A stretch of 61,186 nt of DNA, taken from the NCBI GenBank assembly GCA_016866305.1, contig VGMX01000015.1:1-61186 (forward strand). Direction: 5' to 3'. The notes below the pieces were generated by a model, which saw nothing but the letters and a program-made list of their open reading frames with translations, did not search any database and had not been told where the DNA came from. Shown piece after piece: positions 55,729 to 61,186 of this stretch (its first letter is position 1; each line of letters opens with the position of its first letter). The translations under genes and the position numbers were made by a program. The DNA comes from Chlorobiota bacterium. GTDB taxonomy: Bacteria; Bacteroidota; Chlorobiia; Chlorobiales; Chlorobiaceae.

Positions 55729-56637
55729 TCATCCCTTCGTGCGATTCACCTCGACGGTAAGGTGCGCAAGCTCCCCATGAACACCGAGAATCTTCCGGAA
55801 GTATTCCGGCTCGACATCCCCGTCAACGACCAGAGAAAGAATACAGGCGTATTTCCCGTTGCCGACCCGCCAGACATGCAGATCGACGATCCTGGCTCCG
55901 GAACCGTCGGCATTGATAACTTCCCGTACCTCTTCGACAACCGGAGCATCCATTTCGGCATCGAGCAATACCCGCCCGCTGTCGCGCAACAGACCCCATG
56001 CCCAGACGGCCACCACGACCGAACCGGCAATGCCCATAACCGGATCGAGCTGTCCCAACTGCCAGAACTTCCCGCCGAACAGGGCGACCAGAGCCAGCAG
56101 CGATGTAGCCGCGTCGGTCAGTACATGCAGATAGGCCGAACGCAGGTTCAGGTCGTGATGGTGCATCCGTCCGCTCCCAGAAAGATGGCCATGGTGACGG
56201 GTTTGCTGACCCTCCTTCAGCAGCCAGGCGCACAGCAGGTTGACGGCAAGACCGGAAAAAGCCACAACAAGTGCCTGGTCATACTCCACCGGAACCGGCA
56301 CAATCAGGCGCCTGAACGATTCGTAGAACATCAGGGCGGCGATGAAAACAAGAAAGATCGCGCTGGTATAGCCGCTGAGCACCTCGATTTTCCAGGTACC
56401 GAACGCGAAGCGCACATCACGGACGAAATATCTCGAAGCCTTGTAGGCAACCGCCGACATGCCGAGAGCCAGAACATGGGAGCTCATGTGCCAGCCGTCG
56501 GCAAGCAGGGCCATGGAATTGAACACAACGCCGCCGGCTATTTCGGCCACCATCGCTGCAAGCGTCAGGAGAATGGTCAGGCGGGTATTCTTCTCTGCTG
56601 CGGGATTTGCTTCATGGAACAGGTGGTCGTGAGGCAT
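55729..56637 (-). CDS. Cation diffusion facilitator (CDF) transporter
   Basis: 302 residues. Multiple membrane helices with ALLADGWHMSSHVLALGMSA, LNLRSAYLHVLTDAATSLLA and SVVVAVWAWGLLRDSGRVLL; the loop at about 148-158 is His-rich (TRHHGHLSGSGRMHHHD), likely metal-binding. The C-terminal cytoplasmic domain has IVDLHVWRVGNGKYACILSL. Predicted to export Zn, Cd, Ni or Co (DmeF-like). Ends 21 bp before the EEP gene stop (convergent). Confidence 0.9.
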   Translation of the reverse strand: MPHDHLFHEANPAAEKNTRLTILLTLAAMVAEIAGGVVFNSMALLADGWHMSSHVLALGMSAVAYKASRYFVRDVRFAFGTWKIEVLSGYTSAIFLVFIAALMFYESFRRLIVPVPVEYDQALVVAFSGLAVNLLCAWLLKEGQQTRHHGHLSGSGRMHHHDLNLRSAYLHVLTDAATSLLALVALFGGKFWQLGQLDPVMGIAGSVVVAVWAWGLLRDSGRVLLDAEMDAPVVEEVREVINADGSGARIVDLHVWRVGNGKYACILSLVVDGDVEPEYFRKILGVHGELAHLTVEVNRTKG

Positions 56638-56887
56638 GGCGCTGGACAGGGTGGTTTTTGCAGAACCGGACTTTCAGTGAACTGTGCTGTTCCCTGATTA
56701 TAAAACATCCGGGGAAAGAACGCAATGCGGATTCGGACGGAGGATGCTGCGCCCGTGGTACAGCTCTTTCGTGAAAAGGGCTGACCGGATACGCAAAGAA
56801 TCGAAAAAAGCCGCTCCACAGCAGGAAGAGGCAAGGAGACGGGCACTGCCGCACCGGTCCCATGGGGGGGGGAACGGCGCAAAAATT

Positions 56888-57100
56888 TCACGGCAACAAC
56901 TCCTGCTGAAATTCGATGGTGCCATCGGGGGCAAGCACCGTCAAATCTCCCCCGCCGTCGCTCATCAGATGGCCCCTTGCCGTAGCAACAGCCTCGTCAC
57001 GGGTCAGGTGCAACGTCGAGGTCCAGGGCGGGCCGTTCAGCTGGTTTACCCATTTGCCGTCTTCACGAAAGTATACGGTTCTGTCCTGCTTGTGCTCCAT
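56888..57100 (-). CDS. DUF2188-like small protein
   Basis: 70 residues: FREDGKWVNQLNGPPWTS, LTRDEAVATARGHLMSDG, LTVLAPDGTIEFQQELLP. The DGkW...T-x-x-EA-x-x-A...dG-I pattern is that of DUF2188, a small soluble family of unknown function found near Ku/DNA-repair genes in some bacteria. No partner of that type is adjacent here. Confidence 0.65.
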   Translation of the reverse strand: MEHKQDRTVYFREDGKWVNQLNGPPWTSTLHLTRDEAVATARGHLMSDGGGDLTVLAPDGTIEFQQELLP

Positions 57101-57263
57101 GTCGGATTATCCTTTCCAGATGTGTTCAACTTGCACTCCATGCTTTATAACTTTCATTCCATGCTTTATGTTACGTAATAATCACAAGACGGTGAATAAA
57201 AATAACGTAAAAATAATCACACCTGCCGGTACGAAAATCCTGCGCCCGCCGGGAAACCCGCCC

Positions 57264-58223
57264 TCAATCCGGAGAGGAACCGGAATGAAAGAGATCGGGG
57301 TACGCACGGTTTTTGCCGAAGCAGGCACCCGTGGCGTCATTGCCGCACCGGTTGTCGTGAGAACACGGAAGAACGGGAATCGTGCCGGTAACGGCCCGTG
57401 AAACAGCGAGATCATGGTCCGATACCGCGTAACAGTAGAGACAACCGTGCATACAGGTATCGTATACGCCGATATCGCGGCTCTCTATGCAGCCGCACGC
57501 CTTTCTCTGGCCCCGGTCTTTCCGGGTGTTGCGAAGCGGTGAAGTGCTGATGCGCCCGATCAGGTCGGGATCGATACAGCGGGCGGGCATGATCGCCGAG
57601 GAGGAAAGATCGGTATCGCAACAGCATGCATATACGCCGATGCCGGACTCCCTGGCGGTTCGGGCAAAACCGCCGGCGAGATCGCAGATGACCTCCCGTC
57701 CGGGAACCACATGCCGCACATCGCACATCCGTCTGCGTATCTTGCGGTAATCCGTGAGAAAACTGATCACGCAACGGCTTGTCGAAGCCGAAAGGGCATC
57801 GGCAAGCCGCCGGAAAGCCGCAGCATGCCAGGCGGCATCCATATCTCCGGCCAGAAGAACCGGATCATAACGCCATACCAGCCGATCCCTTCCGACAAGA
57901 GAGGAAAGTTTTCTGAAGGTGGCGATACGCTCAGCCACTCCCGGCACTCCGGGCTCAAGCATCTGATCGTAGGGGTTGAGCGTGAAATGGAAGAGAGAGG
58001 GGTATCCCATGGCATCGATATCCGGAAGCAGCCGGAGAAAAGGCCCGGGATTCTTGGTCCAGAAAACCAGAGCATCGACATCCTGCAGCGCAAGGGATAC
58101 CCTCCTGACCTGTTTCGGCTGCACGGGATTGCATACCAGCACTTCGCCGGCCTGCAGGCACCGGAGCAGCCACTCCCCGTAGAAAGCCGGGATATCGGTT
58201 CTCCGGCTTGCACTGATGATCAT
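57264..58223 (-). CDS. DUF1848 family protein
   Basis: 319 residues. MIISASRRTDIPAFYGEWLL is the hallmark DUF1848 start, followed by LVFWTKNPGPFLRLLPDID and WRYDPVLLAG. The C-terminal cysteine block CIESRDIGVYDTCMHGC and LYCYA resembles an Fe-S or zinc site of radical-SAM-like proteins. Reaction unknown. It overlaps the HhH gene (58220-58549) by 4 bp, so they are probably translated together. Confidence 0.88.
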   Translation of the reverse strand: MIISASRRTDIPAFYGEWLLRCLQAGEVLVCNPVQPKQVRRVSLALQDVDALVFWTKNPGPFLRLLPDIDAMGYPSLFHFTLNPYDQMLEPGVPGVAERIATFRKLSSLVGRDRLVWRYDPVLLAGDMDAAWHAAAFRRLADALSASTSRCVISFLTDYRKIRRRMCDVRHVVPGREVICDLAGGFARTARESGIGVYACCCDTDLSSSAIMPARCIDPDLIGRISTSPLRNTRKDRGQRKACGCIESRDIGVYDTCMHGCLYCYAVSDHDLAVSRAVTGTIPVLPCSHDNRCGNDATGACFGKNRAYPDLFHSGSSPD

Positions 58224-58549
58224 GGCCGCATGGCTCCCGTTCGTCCATCCTCATGAAGAGGGGCCGTACCGAGCAACCGTTTGCGCTCGGCGGTAAAATG
58301 CCACCAGGGCTCCGCCTCGTTGCCGGCAACGAAGCTGGCAACCGACATGAAAACATCGATAACGCAGGGATCATGCCTCCTGCCGGTTTTCAGGCAGAGA
58401 TCGCGGTACATCCCAAGCGGGCATCGACCCTCGATCTGGTGCGGTTCGACAATACCGAGAAGCCGGAGATCGCAGGCCATGGCCTTGCCGATGTTGGGCA
58501 GGTCGGTCAGCTTGCTGGTCCCCTCGCGGATAACGTTTGCAGGATTCAT
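58220..58549 (-). CDS. Helix-hairpin-helix protein (PF11731 pathogenicity locus-like)
   Basis: 109 residues. TSKLTDLPNIGKAMACDLRL is a helix-hairpin-helix, then LGMYRDLCLKTGRRHDPCVI and FVAGNEAEPWWHFTAERKRL. This matches small Cdd1/PF11731-type proteins annotated as mitomycin-resistance or pathogenicity-locus proteins. The cysteine and histidine pattern suggests a DNA- or nucleotide-linked role. Coupled to the DUF1848 gene by ATGA. Confidence 0.8.
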   Translation of the reverse strand: MNPANVIREGTSKLTDLPNIGKAMACDLRLLGIVEPHQIEGRCPLGMYRDLCLKTGRRHDPCVIDVFMSVASFVAGNEAEPWWHFTAERKRLLGTAPLHEDGRTGAMRP

Positions 58550-58661
58550 GGCAACATGACTCCGGTGGGCAGGTTGTTTGTGTTTGCGCTGTCATGATCC
58601 TGAACAGCTTCGGGCGCTTTTCCGTTGCGCCACGCGCCGCAAACCGATCCGATCTGCACAT

Positions 58662-58692
58662 AAAAAAAGGAGCTGCACCACGGCAGCTCCTT
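58662..58692 (-). terminator. Intrinsic terminator of hppA
   Basis: On the minus strand GGAGCTGC (58690-58683) pairs with GCAGCTCC (58676-58669) across a 6-nt loop, followed by seven T. It lies about 60 bp after the hppA stop. Confidence 0.85.
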
Positions 58693-58751
58693 CAGGGCAG
58701 GTTCCCTTCACTCCTCCATTGTCCGCAACATGAGCGGACAACGCCTGGAGA

Positions 58752-61004
<2,253 letters not shown>

Positions 61005-61123
61005 AAGGGCATCTCTATTTATTCGAAAGCGACATATCTTTCATAAATAAAATAACTTGGCGTTCATAAAAAGGCCGGAAATTTGTATATTTCAGCAGAT
61101 TTCTTCATTCATCCTCTGCTATC

Positions 61124-61186
61124 ATGAAAAACATCAATCCTCCTGGCCTTTTCGACGAATATTTTCTGCTGGAACGGCTCACCAAG
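61124..61186 (+). mobile_element. 5' end of a putative transposase gene (cut by the window)
   Basis: The first 21 codons from ATG 61124 read MKNINPPGLFDEYFLLERL and TK, matching my memory of the N-terminus of IS5/IS1182-like transposases common in Chlorobi (PPGLFDE...LERL). The rest lies outside the window, so family and integrity are unknown. The 100 bp upstream (61021-61120) may contain the left inverted repeat. Confidence 0.5.

Noticed and set aside
57137-57169. Direct repeat TCCATGCTTTAT (twice, 21 bp apart)
   Set aside because: Only two copies of 12 bp; too short to call a site.

Overview
The window looks like a chromosomal segment of a green sulfur bacterium (Chlorobium or close relative). 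This is inferred from gene content and protein character: an HdrA/HdrCB-Flx electron-bifurcation cluster, a decarboxylase/transcarboxylase-type biotin operon, a long SecA, a divergent membrane pyrophosphatase and a CruD/PlsC-like acyltransferase. No 16S or chlorosome gene is present to prove it.

Layout. (1) 1-5330 is an accessory island. One minus-strand frame stays open for 1356 codons from position 4068 to the left edge. It joins a PF01637-type ATPase, a TIR domain, a NACHT ATPase, pentapeptide-like repeats and nearly identical WD40 repeats, i.e. a giant bacterial NLR-type sensor, cut by the window edge. Behind it lie decayed small genes. (2) 5330-16583 is mostly minus strand: a frameshifted M50 protease, a frameshifted four-helix-bundle/zinc-ribbon gene, a Rieske-glutamate-synthase-domain fusion, a trypsin-fold protease with a small companion, tail-specific protease Prc, a PPOX-fold flavoprotein, a META lipoprotein, and a membrane protein with a possible TIR-like cytosolic domain. 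(3) 17030-20868 is a four-gene biotin-dependent carboxyltransferase operon. (4) 21407-32338 is plus strand: lipA, a CPBP-like membrane protein, an SDR, an OGG1-like glycosylase, secA, purL and nnr. (5) 34361-41419 is the hdrCB-hdrA-flxDCBA cluster, which by family knowledge couples NADH oxidation to ferredoxin reduction plus a high-potential disulfide reduction. (6) 41445-58549 holds housekeeping and hypothetical genes: a MurB fused to a DOMON-like domain, a broken metacaspase-like gene, a SecB-like gene, ricT-metG with the initiator tRNA just downstream, an acyltransferase, aspC, coaD, rsmD, a transketolase half, a DedA protein, purC, an EEP nuclease, a CDF transporter, and a DUF1848/HhH pair. 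(7) 58662-61186 holds hppA with its terminator and the first 21 codons of what looks like a transposase at the right edge.

Three themes stand out. First, NLR/TIR/caspase-type modules (1-4068, possibly 15600-16583, and the broken 43811-44551) suggest a history of defence or programmed-death genes. Second, the Hdr-Flx cluster and the transcarboxylase-like operon point to redox and carbon metabolism flexible beyond simple phototrophy. Third, two neighbouring genes (5330-6792) are each broken by one extra base in an A-run, which could be true decay or sequence error.
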